Counted from the first letter of the stretch, positions 45,597-55,017 are shown. The stretch: DNA of 64,000 nucleotides from Microbacterium arabinogalactanolyticum (GCF_030268005.1 NZ_BRZC01000002.1:310001-374000); one strand, 5' to 3'. Notes: a model not told the origin generated them from the letters alone. A program made the numbers and translations.

Positions 45597-47318
45597 GTGA
45601 GCTCGCCCGCATCGTCGTCGACGCCGCCGCACGCCCTGGTGGCCCGCGCCGTCGACGGACGGGGCTGGATGCTGGCCGTGCTGGAGGATCCGCTCGCCGC
45701 CGTCGAGGCGGAGCGCATCTCCGACGAGGCGCTGCCGGATCGCGTGCGGGAGCTGGAGGAGCGTCGATCGCCGCGCTGGACCGTGCGTTCACTGCGCACC
45801 TTCTACCCGCCGCTGCTGGCCTCCGGCATCCGGCTGCGCCGAGCGCACGACCTGCTGCTCTGCCACGCCATCCTGCGGGACACGGCGTCGCTGGCCGAGC
45901 CTCTGGCGCCCTCGCCGCGGTGGGTGCGCACCGACGAGGTCCAGGACGCCGCTGCGCAGCCGGGTCTGTTCGAGGTCGATCTGCCGAGTCTGCCGCGCGC
46001 CGACGACTTCGACGAGGCGCTGACGCAGTGGCGGGCGCAGCAGGCCGCTCTCGGCCGCGCGCCCGACGCTCGGCTGGCGCTGCTGTGCGCCGCGGAGTCC
46101 ACCGGGGCGCTGATCGCGGAGGAGATGACCGCGGCCGGGCTGCCCTGGAGCACGGCGATCCACCAGCGGATCCTGGAGGACGCCCTGGGGGCCAGACCGC
46201 TGCGCGGGGCGCGCCCCGCGCGCATGGCGGCGCTGGCCACGAGGATCGCGGAGGCGCTGAACGACCCGGACCTGAACCCGGACAGTCCGCCGCGGGTGCT
46301 GCGCGCCCTGCACCGTGTCGGTGTGTTCGTGGATTCGACCTCGAAGTGGGAGCTGTCCGAGATCGATCATCCGGTGGTGGAGCCGCTGCTGGAGTACAAG
46401 AAGCTGTCGCGGCTGTTCGCCGCCAACGGCTGGGCCTGGCTCGACGAGTGGGTGCACGAGGATCGTTTCCGGCCGGTCTACCTGACCGGTGGCGTCGTCA
46501 CCGGGCGGTGGGCGTCCTCGGGCGGCGGAGCGCTGCAGATCCCGCGTCAGCTGCGCACGGCCGTGCACGCCGATCCGGGCTGGACCTTCGTCGCCGCCGA
46601 CGTGGCGCAGCTGGAGCCCCGCGTGCTGGCCGCGATGTCGCACGACGCCGCGATGGCCGAGGCTGCGCGCGGTGCCGACCTGTACGACGGCGTCGTGCGC
46701 TCAGGTGCGGTCGCCACGCGCGAGGAGGCCAAGTACGCCGTGCTGGGAGCCATGTACGGCGCCACCACGGGCGAGAGCGGTCGCCTCGTGCCGCGGCTGC
46801 GTTCGGTGTATCCGCGGGCGATGGGACTGGTCGACGCCGCGGCGCGCACCGGCGAGGAGGGCGGTGTGGTCAGCACCCTGCTCGGCCGCAGCTCCCCGCG
46901 TCCGGACGAGTCCTGGCGCCGTGCGCAGTCGCAGGCCAGCGACCCGGGCGCGGGAGGAGCGGACGAGTCCCGAGCGCGCAGCCGGGCCAGGGATCGCGGA
47001 CGCTTCACGCGCAACTTCGTCGTGCAGGGCACGGCCGCGGAGTGGGCGCTGCTGTGGCTCGCCGAGATACGTCATCGCCTGATGGCGCTGCCGGTGGCAT
47101 CCGCTCCCGCTCCGGCATCCGGCCCGGTCTTCTCCAGGCGGGCGCACCTGGCGTTCTTCCTGCACGACGAGGTGATCGTGCACTGCCCGGCGGAACAGGC
47201 GGACGCCGTGGCATCTGCGGTGCGCGGCGCCGCCGAGGCGGCGACGGCACGACTGTTCCCGGGGTTCGCGATCGACGTGCCGCTGGATCTGCACATCAGC
47301 GCCGACGCGGGGAAGTGA
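45597..47318 (+). CDS. Short family A DNA polymerase ('bifunctional 3'-5' exonuclease/DNA polymerase')
   Basis: 573 residues from the GTG at 45597, seven bases after TAGACC; an ATG at 45555 has no RBS. Polymerase motif A DVAQLEPRV (Asp335), motif B with Lys379 (REEAKYAVLGAMYG), and motif C LHDEVIV (Asp524) are intact, so polymerase activity is plausible. The N-terminal 170 residues keep no Asp/Glu exonuclease motif, and no 5' nuclease domain exists. This is a second, PolI-related enzyme common in actinobacteria, probably for repair. Confidence 0.85.
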   Translation: MSSPASSSTPPHALVARAVDGRGWMLAVLEDPLAAVEAERISDEALPDRVRELEERRSPRWTVRSLRTFYPPLLASGIRLRRAHDLLLCHAILRDTASLAEPLAPSPRWVRTDEVQDAAAQPGLFEVDLPSLPRADDFDEALTQWRAQQAALGRAPDARLALLCAAESTGALIAEEMTAAGLPWSTAIHQRILEDALGARPLRGARPARMAALATRIAEALNDPDLNPDSPPRVLRALHRVGVFVDSTSKWELSEIDHPVVEPLLEYKKLSRLFAANGWAWLDEWVHEDRFRPVYLTGGVVTGRWASSGGGALQIPRQLRTAVHADPGWTFVAADVAQLEPRVLAAMSHDAAMAEAARGADLYDGVVRSGAVATREEAKYAVLGAMYGATTGESGRLVPRLRSVYPRAMGLVDAAARTGEEGGVVSTLLGRSSPRPDESWRRAQSQASDPGAGGADESRARSRARDRGRFTRNFVVQGTAAEWALLWLAEIRHRLMALPVASAPAPASGPVFSRRAHLAFFLHDEVIVHCPAEQADAVASAVRGAAEAATARLFPGFAIDVPLDLHISADAGK

Positions 47319-47321
47319 CGC

Positions 47322-47364
47322 GCGTCCCGGTAGAAGCGTCCCGAAAGAAGCGTCCCGGTAGAAT
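47322..47364 (+). promoter_or_regulatory. 14-bp triplication forming the rnpB promoter
   Basis: Three tandem 14-base units, GCGTCCCGGTAGAA (47322-47335), GCGTCCCGAAAGAA (47336-47349) and GCGTCCCGGTAGAA (47350-47363). The third plus T gives TAGAAT, the -10 box seven bases before the RNase P RNA; the first gives TAGAAG, a possible second -10. Confidence 0.75.
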
Positions 47365-47370
47365 CGGAGT

Positions 47371-47732
47371 GCGAGCGGGTCGGCCGGACGGTCGCGTGGC
47401 GCGAGAGCGCACCGAGGAACGTCCGGGCTCCACAGGGCAGGGCGGTGGGTAACACCCACCCGGAGTGATCCGCGAGAAAGTGCCACAGAGAGAAGACCGC
47501 CCCCTCGGGGGTAAGGGTGAAAGGGTGGTGTAAGAGACCACCGGGGGACATGGTGACATGTCCCGCCAGGTAAACCTCGCCCGGAGCAAGACCAGACAGA
47601 GGACGTCGACGCGGCCCGCCGAGTCCTCGGGTAGGTTGCTGGAGCGGCACGGCAACGTGTCGCCGAGAGAGATGGCCGTCAAGGGAGCGCGAGCTCCTGA
47701 ACAGAACCCGGCGTACAGGCCGGCCCGCTCGC
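47371..47732 (+). ncRNA. rnpB: RNase P RNA, bacterial type A
   Basis: About 362 bases. The ends GCGAGCGGGTCGGCCG and CGGCCCGCTCGC pair as helix P1-P3. Conserved cores are present: GAGGAACGTCCGGGCTCCACAGGGCAG near the 5' side, GGGTAAGGGTGAAAGGGTG-GTAAGAGACCACC in the middle, and ACAGAACCCGGCGTACAGGCC with the tRNA CCA-binding region at the end. It is the catalytic RNA that trims tRNA 5' leaders. Confidence 0.97.
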
Positions 47733-47736
47733 ATTC

Positions 47737-47774
47737 AGACCCGTCCGACAGGGATCACCCGGTCGGACGGGTCT
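47737..47774 (+). terminator. Terminator after rnpB
   Basis: Perfect 13-bp arms AGACCCGTCCGAC / GTCGGACGGGTCT with a 12-base loop and a following CTTCGT. Confidence 0.85.
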
Positions 47775-47868
47775 CTTCGTGGTCGGGAGGATCGTGATTC
47801 CCGCGTAATGAAAGGGCCGGTACGACGTCTCTTCCTGTGTCGGATACGCATACCACGCAGGGAGCACG

Positions 47869-48168
47869 ATGAACACGCTGGCCATCCAGTTCGCGGTCGC
47901 AGCCGTGATGGTGCCCGTCGGGATCGCCGGGGCGGTGATCGCCGCGCTCAGCGCGGTCATCACCTGCGTCGTGCTGATCAGGGGGAGCGACGAGATCGGC
48001 ATCCCCGTCGCCGGATGGATCGTGGGTACGATCCTGAGCCTGGCCGCGGCCTTCGTCGAGCTGACGCCCACCCTCGTGTCGGCGGCCGCGGGTGCGGTGG
48101 TGGTCGTGGTCGCGCTCGTCGTGCTCGGCGGACGACGGGCTCACTCCCGCAGGCTGCACACACGCTGA
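47869..48168 (+). CDS. Small three-helix membrane protein, unknown
   Basis: 99 residues with three hydrophobic helices (about 5-38, 45-66, 68-86) and a basic end (RRAHSRRLHTR). RBS CAGGGAG before the ATG. No family recognised. It lies between rnpB and a convergent terminator and seems to be a single-gene unit. Confidence 0.65.
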   Translation: MNTLAIQFAVAAVMVPVGIAGAVIAALSAVITCVVLIRGSDEIGIPVAGWIVGTILSLAAAFVELTPTLVSAAAGAVVVVVALVVLGGRRAHSRRLHTR

Positions 48169-48193
48169 CTCCTGCGCGACCTCTGCAGGCATG

Positions 48194-48227
48194 CGAAGGG
48201 CCCCGATCAGGTGATCGGGGCCCTTCG
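48194..48227. terminator. Bidirectional terminator before ppgK
   Basis: Perfect 16-bp arms CGAAGGGCCCCGATCA / TGATCGGGGCCCTTCG with a GG loop, between convergent genes. Confidence 0.9.
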
Positions 48228-48240
48228 ACGTTCTCGGGTC

Positions 48241-48987
48241 TCAGTCGGCGGCGAGTGACGCGGCGCCGATGATGCCGGCCGCGTTGCGGTGCACGGCAGC
48301 GACGATCGGGGTGTTCAGCTCGAGCAGCGGCAGGAACTTCTCCGGATGCTTGGAGACGCCGCCGCCGACGACGAACAGGTCGGGGCTGAACAGGAACTCG
48401 ATCTGGCTGTAGAACTCCTGCAGCCGCTCGCCCCAGGCCTCCCAGGACAGGCTCTCGCGCTCCATGGCGGAGTAGGCGGTCCACTTCTCGATGGACTCGC
48501 CCTCGCGCTTGATGTGGCCGAGCTCCGTGTTCGGCACGAGCACGCCGTCGTAGAGGAACGCGGAGCCGATGCCGGTGCCCAGCGTGGTTAGGATAGTGAG
48601 TCCCATGGCATCCCGTGCCGCGCCGTGGCGCGCCTCGGCGACGCCCGCGGCATCCGCGTCGTTGACGAACGCGATGTGGCGGCCCAGGCCTTCCTCGAAG
48701 AACTTCTCGGCCTCGAAGCCGACCCAGTCCTGTGCGATGTTCGCCGCTGACAGCGTCCGTCCGCGCTTGACGATCGCGGGGAAGGCCACGCCCAGCGGCA
48801 GCTGCGAACCCGTCACACCCAGCGTGTCCAGCACCTCGCGGACGGTGTCCAGCACGTCCGCGGGACGTGCGCCCTTTGGCGTGTCGACACGCACGCGATC
48901 CGAGTCGAGCGTGCCGTGCTCGAGGTTGACGATTCCTGCCTTGATGCCGGTGCCGCCGATGTCGACGCCGATTGCCTGCTGTGCCAT
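48241..48987 (-). CDS. ppgK: Polyphosphate glucokinase
   Basis: 248 residues, ROK family. Phosphate-binding VDIGGTGIKAGIV at the N-terminus, NDADAAGVAEARHGAA with the catalytic Asp, TTLGTGIGSAFLYDGVLVPNTELGHI, and VVGGGVSKHPEKF near the C-terminus. PpgK phosphorylates glucose with polyphosphate or ATP, a trait of actinobacteria. Leaderless: TAGGCT seven bases before the ATG. Confidence 0.94.
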   Translation of the reverse strand: MAQQAIGVDIGGTGIKAGIVNLEHGTLDSDRVRVDTPKGARPADVLDTVREVLDTLGVTGSQLPLGVAFPAIVKRGRTLSAANIAQDWVGFEAEKFFEEGLGRHIAFVNDADAAGVAEARHGAARDAMGLTILTTLGTGIGSAFLYDGVLVPNTELGHIKREGESIEKWTAYSAMERESLSWEAWGERLQEFYSQIEFLFSPDLFVVGGGVSKHPEKFLPLLELNTPIVAAVHRNAAGIIGAASLAAD

Positions 48988-49054
48988 GCCGAACAGCCTA
49001 TCCAGATCGGTCCGGACGATTAGGATCGTGACAGATCCCGACGAAGGAGCTGAC

Positions 49055-49279
49055 ATGGCCGACGGCGACGACAAGTACTGGTACAACCTGAGCACCGGCG
49101 AGGTGGAGTTCGGCATGCTCTCCGCCTCGGTCGACCGGGTGGGTCCGTTCGACACGGCCGACGAGGCCGCGCACGCCCCCGAGAAGCTGCGGGAGCGATC
49201 CCGTGCCTGGGCGGAGGACGACGCCGCCGAGGACTCCTGGGGCAGCGCGTCCCGCGCCGGCTCCGGCGACGACGAGTGA
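49055..49279 (+). CDS. Short actinobacterial protein preceding glnA2
   Basis: 74 residues. KYWYNLSTGEVEFGMLSASVDRVGPFDTADEAAHAPEKLRERSRAW is the conserved part: an aromatic YN..TGEVE start and an AA...L..R...W helix, then an acidic tail. RBS AAGGAG; TAGGAT at 49021-49026 is the promoter. It is the first gene of the glnA2-glnE unit. Function unknown; SPOR-like labels in databases are weakly founded. Confidence 0.75.
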   Translation: MADGDDKYWYNLSTGEVEFGMLSASVDRVGPFDTADEAAHAPEKLRERSRAWAEDDAAEDSWGSASRAGSGDDE

Positions 49280-49281
49280 GC

Positions 49282-50619
49282 ATGGACAAGCAGCGCGATT
49301 TCGTCCTCCGCACGATCGAGGAGCGCGGCGTCAAGTTCGTGCGCCTGTGGTTCACCGATGTGATCGGCACTCTCAAGTCCGTGGCGATCGCACCGGCCGA
49401 GGTGGAGGGCGCGTTCGCGGAGGGCATCGGCTTCGACGGCTCCGCGATCGAGGGCCTGACCCGCACGTTCGAGTCGGACCTGCTCGCTCAGCCCGACCCG
49501 TCCACCTTCCAGATCCTGCCGTGGCGCGGCGAGGTCGACCCGACCGCGCGGATGTTCTGCGATCTGACGACGCCGGACGGGCGGCCCGCGGTCTCCGACC
49601 CGCGCAACGTGCTGCGCCGTGCGCTGGCGAAGGCGGCGGATGCCGGGTTCACGTTCTACACGCACCCGGAGATCGAGTTCTACCTGCTGAAGTCCTCGCA
49701 GGTGGGGCCCGACGGACCGGTCCCGGTCGACTCGGCCGGCTACTTCGACAACGTGCCCGGCGGCACCGCGCACGACTTCCGCCGCAGCGCCGTGCGGATG
49801 CTGGAGGACCTCGGCATCTCAGTCGAGTACAGCCACCACGAGGGCGGTCCCGGTCAGAACGAGATCGACCTGCGCTACGCGGACGCGCTCACCATGGCCG
49901 ACAACATCATGACCTTCCGCACGGTCGTGAAGGAGGTCGCGATCGAGCAGGGCGTGTACGCGACGTTCATGCCGAAGCCGCTCAACAACCACCCCGGCAG
50001 CGGCATGCACACGCACCTGTCGCTGTTCGAGGGCGACGTCAACGCGTTCTACGAGGCGGGCGCGGAGTATCAGCTGTCGCTCACCGGCCGGCGGTTCATC
50101 GCGGGCCTGCTGCGGCACGCCAATGAGATCGCCGCGGTGACCAACCAGTTCGTCAACTCGTACAAGCGCCTGTGGGGCGGGGACGAGGCGCCCAGCTTCG
50201 TCACGTGGGGGCACGCGAACCGCTCGGCCCTCATCCGGGTGCCGATGTACAAGCCGAACAAGGGCCAGTCGACGCGCGTGGAGTACCGCGCCCTCGACTC
50301 CGCCGCGAACCCCTACCTCGCCTACGCGCTGATGCTGGCCGCGGGCCTGAAGGGCATCGAGGAGGAGTACGAGCTCCCGCCCGAGGCGGAGGACAACGTC
50401 TGGTCGCTGAGCGACTCGGAGCGGCGCGCCCTCGGGTACGCACCGCTGCCGGCGAGCCTGGACCACGCGCTGGAGTACATGCAGGACTCCGAGCTGGTCG
50501 CCGAGACACTGGGGGAGCAGGTCTTCAACTACGTGCTGCTGAACAAGCGCAAGGACTGGGAGGCGTACCGCGGGCAGGTCACTCCCTTCGAGCTGCAGAA
50601 CAACCTCGGGCTGCTCTGA
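49282..50619 (+). CDS. glnA2: Glutamine synthetase, GlnA2 type
   Basis: 445 residues, about 30 shorter than GlnA1. VKFVRLWFTDVIGTLKSVAI and GIGFDGSAIEGLTR at the start; metal/ATP site EIEFYLL, NEIDLRYADAL, and GSGMHTHLSLF; RALDSAANPYLAYA at the end. A Tyr occurs in the adenylylation-loop position (YELPPEAEDN), though GlnA2 enzymes are generally not controlled that way. Start ATG 49282; a GTG at 49276 overlaps the previous stop and is an alternative. Co-transcribed with glnE. Confidence 0.93.
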   Translation: MDKQRDFVLRTIEERGVKFVRLWFTDVIGTLKSVAIAPAEVEGAFAEGIGFDGSAIEGLTRTFESDLLAQPDPSTFQILPWRGEVDPTARMFCDLTTPDGRPAVSDPRNVLRRALAKAADAGFTFYTHPEIEFYLLKSSQVGPDGPVPVDSAGYFDNVPGGTAHDFRRSAVRMLEDLGISVEYSHHEGGPGQNEIDLRYADALTMADNIMTFRTVVKEVAIEQGVYATFMPKPLNNHPGSGMHTHLSLFEGDVNAFYEAGAEYQLSLTGRRFIAGLLRHANEIAAVTNQFVNSYKRLWGGDEAPSFVTWGHANRSALIRVPMYKPNKGQSTRVEYRALDSAANPYLAYALMLAAGLKGIEEEYELPPEAEDNVWSLSDSERRALGYAPLPASLDHALEYMQDSELVAETLGEQVFNYVLLNKRKDWEAYRGQVTPFELQNNLGLL

Positions 50620-50628
50620 GTCCCAGTC

Positions 50629-53601
50629 ATGGCACGACCTGATGCGTCCGTCTCGCTGTCGGCGCTGGCCCGGCTCGGCTTCGTCGAGCTGACGGCGGCG
50701 TCGGCCGCGCTCACCGAACTGGCCGACCTGACCGGGCTGGAGCGCGCCGACCTCGTGGAGGGGCTGGCCGCCGCCGATCCGGATGCCGCTGTCGCAGGCA
50801 TCCTGCGCATCGCCCGTCGTGATCCCTCCCGGGTCAGGACGGTGCTGCAGGAGCCGGACGCCCGCTCGGCGCTCTGGCGGGTTCTGGGCGTCTCCAGCGG
50901 CATCGCGGACTTCTTCGCCCGGCGTCCGGAGCAGCTCGATGCCGGGCTCCTGCTGCGCGACGAGCCGCCGACCGCGGAGGACCTCGTCCAGACGCTGCTC
51001 GCAGCGGTCGACGCGCAGGACGGGTTCGCGCGAGGCACGCAGGCCGAGGCCGCGCTCCGGATCGCCTACCGCCGCGCGCTGGCGGGGATCATCGCCGCGG
51101 ACACGGCATTCGCCGACCCCATCGCGGCCATCGCGGGTGTCTCTGCGGCACTCGCGGACGCCGCGGGTGCCGCGCTCGAGGCCGCTCTCGCCGTCGCCCG
51201 TTCGACCGTGACGGACGCGGGGATCCCGCGTGCGGAGGTCTCCGCGACCCGGCTGGCGATCATCGGGATGGGTAAGGCCGGAGCTCGAGAGCTGAACTAC
51301 CTCAGCGATGTGGACGTGATCTTCGCTGCCGGCACGGGCGATGAGCAGATCGTGAGTGAGCCACGCGCCATCGACGTGGCGACCAGGCTCGCGCGCGAGA
51401 CCATGCGCGTGCTCTCCGGCATCGACGCGGAGCCGCCGCTCTGGGAGGTGGACGCCGCCCTGCGGCCGGAGGGCAAGCAGGGCGCTCTGGTGCGCTCCCT
51501 GGCCTCGCATGAGGCCTATTACGACCGCTGGGCGAAGAGCTGGGAGTTCCAGGCGCTGCTGAAGGCGCGTCCGCTCGCAGGAGACGCGGAGCTGGGCGCC
51601 GAGTACATCGCCGCCGTGCAGCCGCGCGTGTGGACCAGCGCCGAGAGATCGGACTTCGTGGACAGCGTCCAGCGCATGCGCGAGCGCGTCACGGACAACA
51701 TCCCCGCCGAGGATGTGCCGTTCCAGCTCAAGCTCGGCCCTGGCGGCCTGCGCGACATCGAGTTCACGGTGCAGCTGCTGCAGCTGGTGCACGGCGTCGG
51801 CGACCCGAGCCTGCACACGCGCGGCACGCTGGAGTCGCTGGAGGCACTGGCCGAAGGCGGCTATATCGGGCGGGCCGAGGGCGCTGCGTTCGCCGAGCAG
51901 TATCGGGTGCTGCGCCTGCTCGAGCACCGCCTGCAGCTGCACGAACTGACCCGTACCCATCTGATGCCCCGCGACGACGACGGCATGCGCAGACTGGCCC
52001 GGGCCACGGGGCTCGCCGACTCGGGCCCCGCCCTGCGCCAGCTCTGGGAGAATCTGCGGCGCGACGTGCGGGAGCAGCATGTTCGGCTGTTCTACCGGCC
52101 GCTGCTCGCGGCGGTGGCCTCGCTGCCCGCCGAGGAGCGGGCGCTCACCACCGGGCAGGCCGCCGATCGTCTTGCGGCCATCGGCTTCCGCGATCCGGCC
52201 GGCGCGCTGCGGCACATCGCGGCGCTGACCACGGGCCTCAGCCGCAAGGCCAGCATCCAGCGGTACCTCATGCCGGTGATGCTGCGCTGGTTCGCAGACG
52301 GCACCGACCCCGACTACGGTCTGATCGCCTTCCGCCGGATCAGCGAACGCCTCGGCGACACGCACTGGTTCCTGGGGATGCTGCGCGACTCGTCCGGGGC
52401 TGCTGAACGGCTCACCCGCGTGCTCTCCAGCTCGCGCTACGTCGGCGAGCTGATGGAGTGGATCCCGGAATCGGTGGCGTGGCTGGACTCCGCGAGCGAC
52501 CTCACCCTGCGCAGCGGGGCGGCGCTGGACGAGGAGGCGCGGGCCATCCAGACCCGGCACGCCACGATCGGTCCCGCGATGAAGGCCGTGCGGGCGCTGC
52601 GCCGCAGGGAGCTGCTGCGCACCGCCATGGGCGCGGTGCTCGACCACGTCGGCGTGCATGAGATGGCGCGCTCCATCAGCGAGATCAGCGAGGCCACGAT
52701 CCAGGCCGCGCTGCGCGCGGTGCGGCGCGAGGTCGTGCCGCCCGAGGACGACGCGCTGGACTTCTCGATCATCGCGATGGGCCGCTTCGGCGGGGCCGAG
52801 CTCGGCTTCGGATCGGATGCCGATGTGCTGTTCGTCTATGAGCCGAACGGCGTCGAGCCGCAACGGGCCCAGCAGCTGGCCGCGAGCATCGTCACGGGTC
52901 TGCGGGAGCACCTGACCGATCACAGGCTCCCGCTCGATCTGGACGCCGACCTGCGCCCGGAGGGGCGCAACGGACCGATCGTCCGGACCCTGGAGGCGTA
53001 CACGCAGTACTACCGGCGCTGGTCCCTGTCCTGGGAGGCGCAGGCGCTACTGCGCGCCCGCGGCATCGCCGGCAGCGTGAAGCTCATCGGCCGGTTCATG
53101 GAGCTCGCCGACGGTATCCGCTTCCCGGAGCAGGTCTCGCTGCAGGACGTGCGCGAGATCAAGCGCATCAAGGCGCGGGTGGAGGGCGAGCGACTGCCGC
53201 AGGGCGTGGATCCGCGCAGGCATCTCAAGCTCGGTCCCGGGACCCTCAGTGACGTGGAGTGGATGGTGCAGGTGCTGCAGCTTCAGCACGGCCACCGGGT
53301 GCCCGACCTGCGGACGACGTCAACGCTGCAGGCGCTGGACGCCGCCGTGCTCGCCGATCTGCTGCCGGCCGCCGCCGCGGAGCGGCTGCGAGAGGCCTGG
53401 GTGCTGTGCAGCCGGCTGCGCTCGGCGATGACGCTGCTGACCGGCCAGACCCGCGATGTGCTGCCTGTCGACCACCGCGAGCTGGACGGGGTCGGGCGCC
53501 TGCTGGGTTACCCTGACCGCGGCGCGATGCTGCTCGAGGAGGACTATCTGCGGGTCACGCGTCGCGCCCGGCGGGTCTTCGAGACCCATTTCTACGGCTG
53601 A
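50629..53601 (+). CDS. glnE: Bifunctional glutamine synthetase adenylyltransferase/deadenylase
   Basis: 990 residues, two nucleotidyltransferase domains. The N-terminal (deadenylylating) active site is GMGKAGARELNYLSDVDVIF near residue 208; the C-terminal (adenylylating) site is AMGRFGGAELGFGSDADVLF near 715. Each is followed by a helical GlnD-UR domain. It attaches or removes AMP on a Tyr of GlnA1 according to nitrogen state. Starts nine bases after the glnA2 stop. Confidence 0.96.
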   Translation: MARPDASVSLSALARLGFVELTAASAALTELADLTGLERADLVEGLAAADPDAAVAGILRIARRDPSRVRTVLQEPDARSALWRVLGVSSGIADFFARRPEQLDAGLLLRDEPPTAEDLVQTLLAAVDAQDGFARGTQAEAALRIAYRRALAGIIAADTAFADPIAAIAGVSAALADAAGAALEAALAVARSTVTDAGIPRAEVSATRLAIIGMGKAGARELNYLSDVDVIFAAGTGDEQIVSEPRAIDVATRLARETMRVLSGIDAEPPLWEVDAALRPEGKQGALVRSLASHEAYYDRWAKSWEFQALLKARPLAGDAELGAEYIAAVQPRVWTSAERSDFVDSVQRMRERVTDNIPAEDVPFQLKLGPGGLRDIEFTVQLLQLVHGVGDPSLHTRGTLESLEALAEGGYIGRAEGAAFAEQYRVLRLLEHRLQLHELTRTHLMPRDDDGMRRLARATGLADSGPALRQLWENLRRDVREQHVRLFYRPLLAAVASLPAEERALTTGQAADRLAAIGFRDPAGALRHIAALTTGLSRKASIQRYLMPVMLRWFADGTDPDYGLIAFRRISERLGDTHWFLGMLRDSSGAAERLTRVLSSSRYVGELMEWIPESVAWLDSASDLTLRSGAALDEEARAIQTRHATIGPAMKAVRALRRRELLRTAMGAVLDHVGVHEMARSISEISEATIQAALRAVRREVVPPEDDALDFSIIAMGRFGGAELGFGSDADVLFVYEPNGVEPQRAQQLAASIVTGLREHLTDHRLPLDLDADLRPEGRNGPIVRTLEAYTQYYRRWSLSWEAQALLRARGIAGSVKLIGRFMELADGIRFPEQVSLQDVREIKRIKARVEGERLPQGVDPRRHLKLGPGTLSDVEWMVQVLQLQHGHRVPDLRTTSTLQALDAAVLADLLPAAAAERLREAWVLCSRLRSAMTLLTGQTRDVLPVDHRELDGVGRLLGYPDRGAMLLEEDYLRVTRRARRVFETHFYG

Positions 53602-53622
53602 AAAGGAACACGAGGGGGAGTC

Positions 53623-54558
53623 ATGTCTGAGCGCATCGGGATCGTGTGGAACCCGACCAAGATCGATGAGGCAGTGCTGAGGGATGCCGTCAGCGCGGCG
53701 TTCTCCGAGGATGACGACGTGCAGTGGTGGGAGACGTCGGCGGACGACCCCGGGCGCTCCATGGCCGAGGCCGCGGTGGCGGCCGGATGCGACGTGGTCA
53801 TCGCGGTCGGCGGTGACGGCACGGTCCGCGTGGTGGCTGAGGTCATCGCGCAGCAGGGCGAAGGCGCGCCCGCACTGGGCATCGTCCCCCAGGGCACCGG
53901 CAACCTGCTGGCCCGCAATCTCGGCATCCCGCTCGGGAGCGTGCCGAAGGCGCTCACCACGATCGCCGCAGGCCGTACGCGCGGGATCGACATGGGCTGG
54001 GTGCGTGCCGACGACGCCGAGGCCGAGACCGGCTTCCTGGTGATGATCGGGTCGGGCCTGGACGCGCACATGCTCGCCGAGACCGACGATGACCTGAAGG
54101 ACAAGGCGGGCTGGCTGGCCTACGTCGAGGCGATGGGGCGCGCCCTGACCGCGGCCGAGACGATGGACTTCACGCTCCGCGTCGATGACGGGGACGAGCA
54201 GCTGCTCAGTGGTCACACGCTGCTGATCGGCAACTGCGGCGCGATCCAGGGCGGGGTGACGCTGCTGCCCGATGCCGTGCCCGACGACGGCCGGCTCGAC
54301 CTGCTGCTCGTGAGCGCCGACGGTGCGGCGCAGTGGATGCAGACCCTTCGCACGATCGTCTGGGACAACGGCATCCGGCGTGTGCTCGCGGGAGACGAGG
54401 AGACGGTCAGCACGGATGCCGCGCAGCACCTCTCCGGTGAGAGAATCCGCGTCCGGCTCTCCACGCCTTCGGCGTTCGAGATCGACGGCGAGGAGGCCGG
54501 TGACGTCTCGGCGCTCGACGTGCGCGTGCAGCCGGCGGCGCTCCGAGTGCTGTGCTGA
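53623..54558 (+). CDS. Diacylglycerol/lipid kinase family protein
   Basis: 311 residues. VGGDGTVRVVAEVIA and GIVPQGTGNLLARNLGIP are the DAGK catalytic motifs; a C-terminal beta domain includes FEIDGEEAG. Phosphorylates diacylglycerol or a related lipid. RBS GAGGGGGAG before the ATG. Twenty-one bases after glnE, so it may be read from the same transcript. Confidence 0.9.
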   Translation: MSERIGIVWNPTKIDEAVLRDAVSAAFSEDDDVQWWETSADDPGRSMAEAAVAAGCDVVIAVGGDGTVRVVAEVIAQQGEGAPALGIVPQGTGNLLARNLGIPLGSVPKALTTIAAGRTRGIDMGWVRADDAEAETGFLVMIGSGLDAHMLAETDDDLKDKAGWLAYVEAMGRALTAAETMDFTLRVDDGDEQLLSGHTLLIGNCGAIQGGVTLLPDAVPDDGRLDLLLVSADGAAQWMQTLRTIVWDNGIRRVLAGDEETVSTDAAQHLSGERIRVRLSTPSAFEIDGEEAGDVSALDVRVQPAALRVLC

Positions 54559-54588
54559 CCGCGACGGGTCGAGGAGGAAGGGCGCAGA

Positions 54589-55017
54589 ATGGACGGCGAC
54601 TTCGCGAGTCTCCACGGGCGATGGGCGGGCGAGGAGGACGTGTACGCGACGGCGTGGACGCCGGCCGGCCGCGCGACGGCCGAGCTGGTCTTCGCACACG
54701 GGCCCGGAGGCACCCTGCTCATCGACTACGCGGAGCATCGCGCCGACGGGGACATGACCGGCCACGGCGTGGTCTCGGATGGCGGCTGGTGGTGGTTCGA
54801 CTCGTACGGGTTCGTGCCCGCATCGGCGGGGACGTCCGCGTGGGAGGACGGCGAACTGATCCTGGAACGCCGCTCGGAGCGTGGGCGCAACGTGATGGTC
54901 CTGTCATCCGACGGCGACCGGCTCACGATGCGGCTCGCCGCCGCACCGGTGGACGGGGAGCTCCAGCAGCTCGTTGCAGGCGTGTATCGCCGAGTGACCG
55001 CCGCCCCGTCGGCCTGA
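54589..55017 (+). CDS. Small beta-rich protein, DUF1579-like
   Basis: 142 residues, mostly short beta strands (LHGRWAGEEDVYATAWTPAGRATAELVF, WWWFDSYGFVPA), like the lipocalin/DUF1579 fold. No signal peptide. RBS GAGGAGGAAGG. It follows the lipid kinase by 30 bases. Role unknown; a small-molecule binding protein is a guess from the fold. Confidence 0.65.
   Translation: MDGDFASLHGRWAGEEDVYATAWTPAGRATAELVFAHGPGGTLLIDYAEHRADGDMTGHGVVSDGGWWWFDSYGFVPASAGTSAWEDGELILERRSERGRNVMVLSSDGDRLTMRLAAAPVDGELQQLVAGVYRRVTAAPSA

Noticed and set aside
47322..47363. Tandem 14-mers as an iteron array or plasmid origin
   Set aside because: Too few and too short, directly at the rnpB promoter, and no replication gene is nearby.
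49819..52923. 1034-codon open frame on the minus strand opposite glnA2 and glnE
   Set aside because: Antisense to genes with unambiguous family motifs; no motif of its own.
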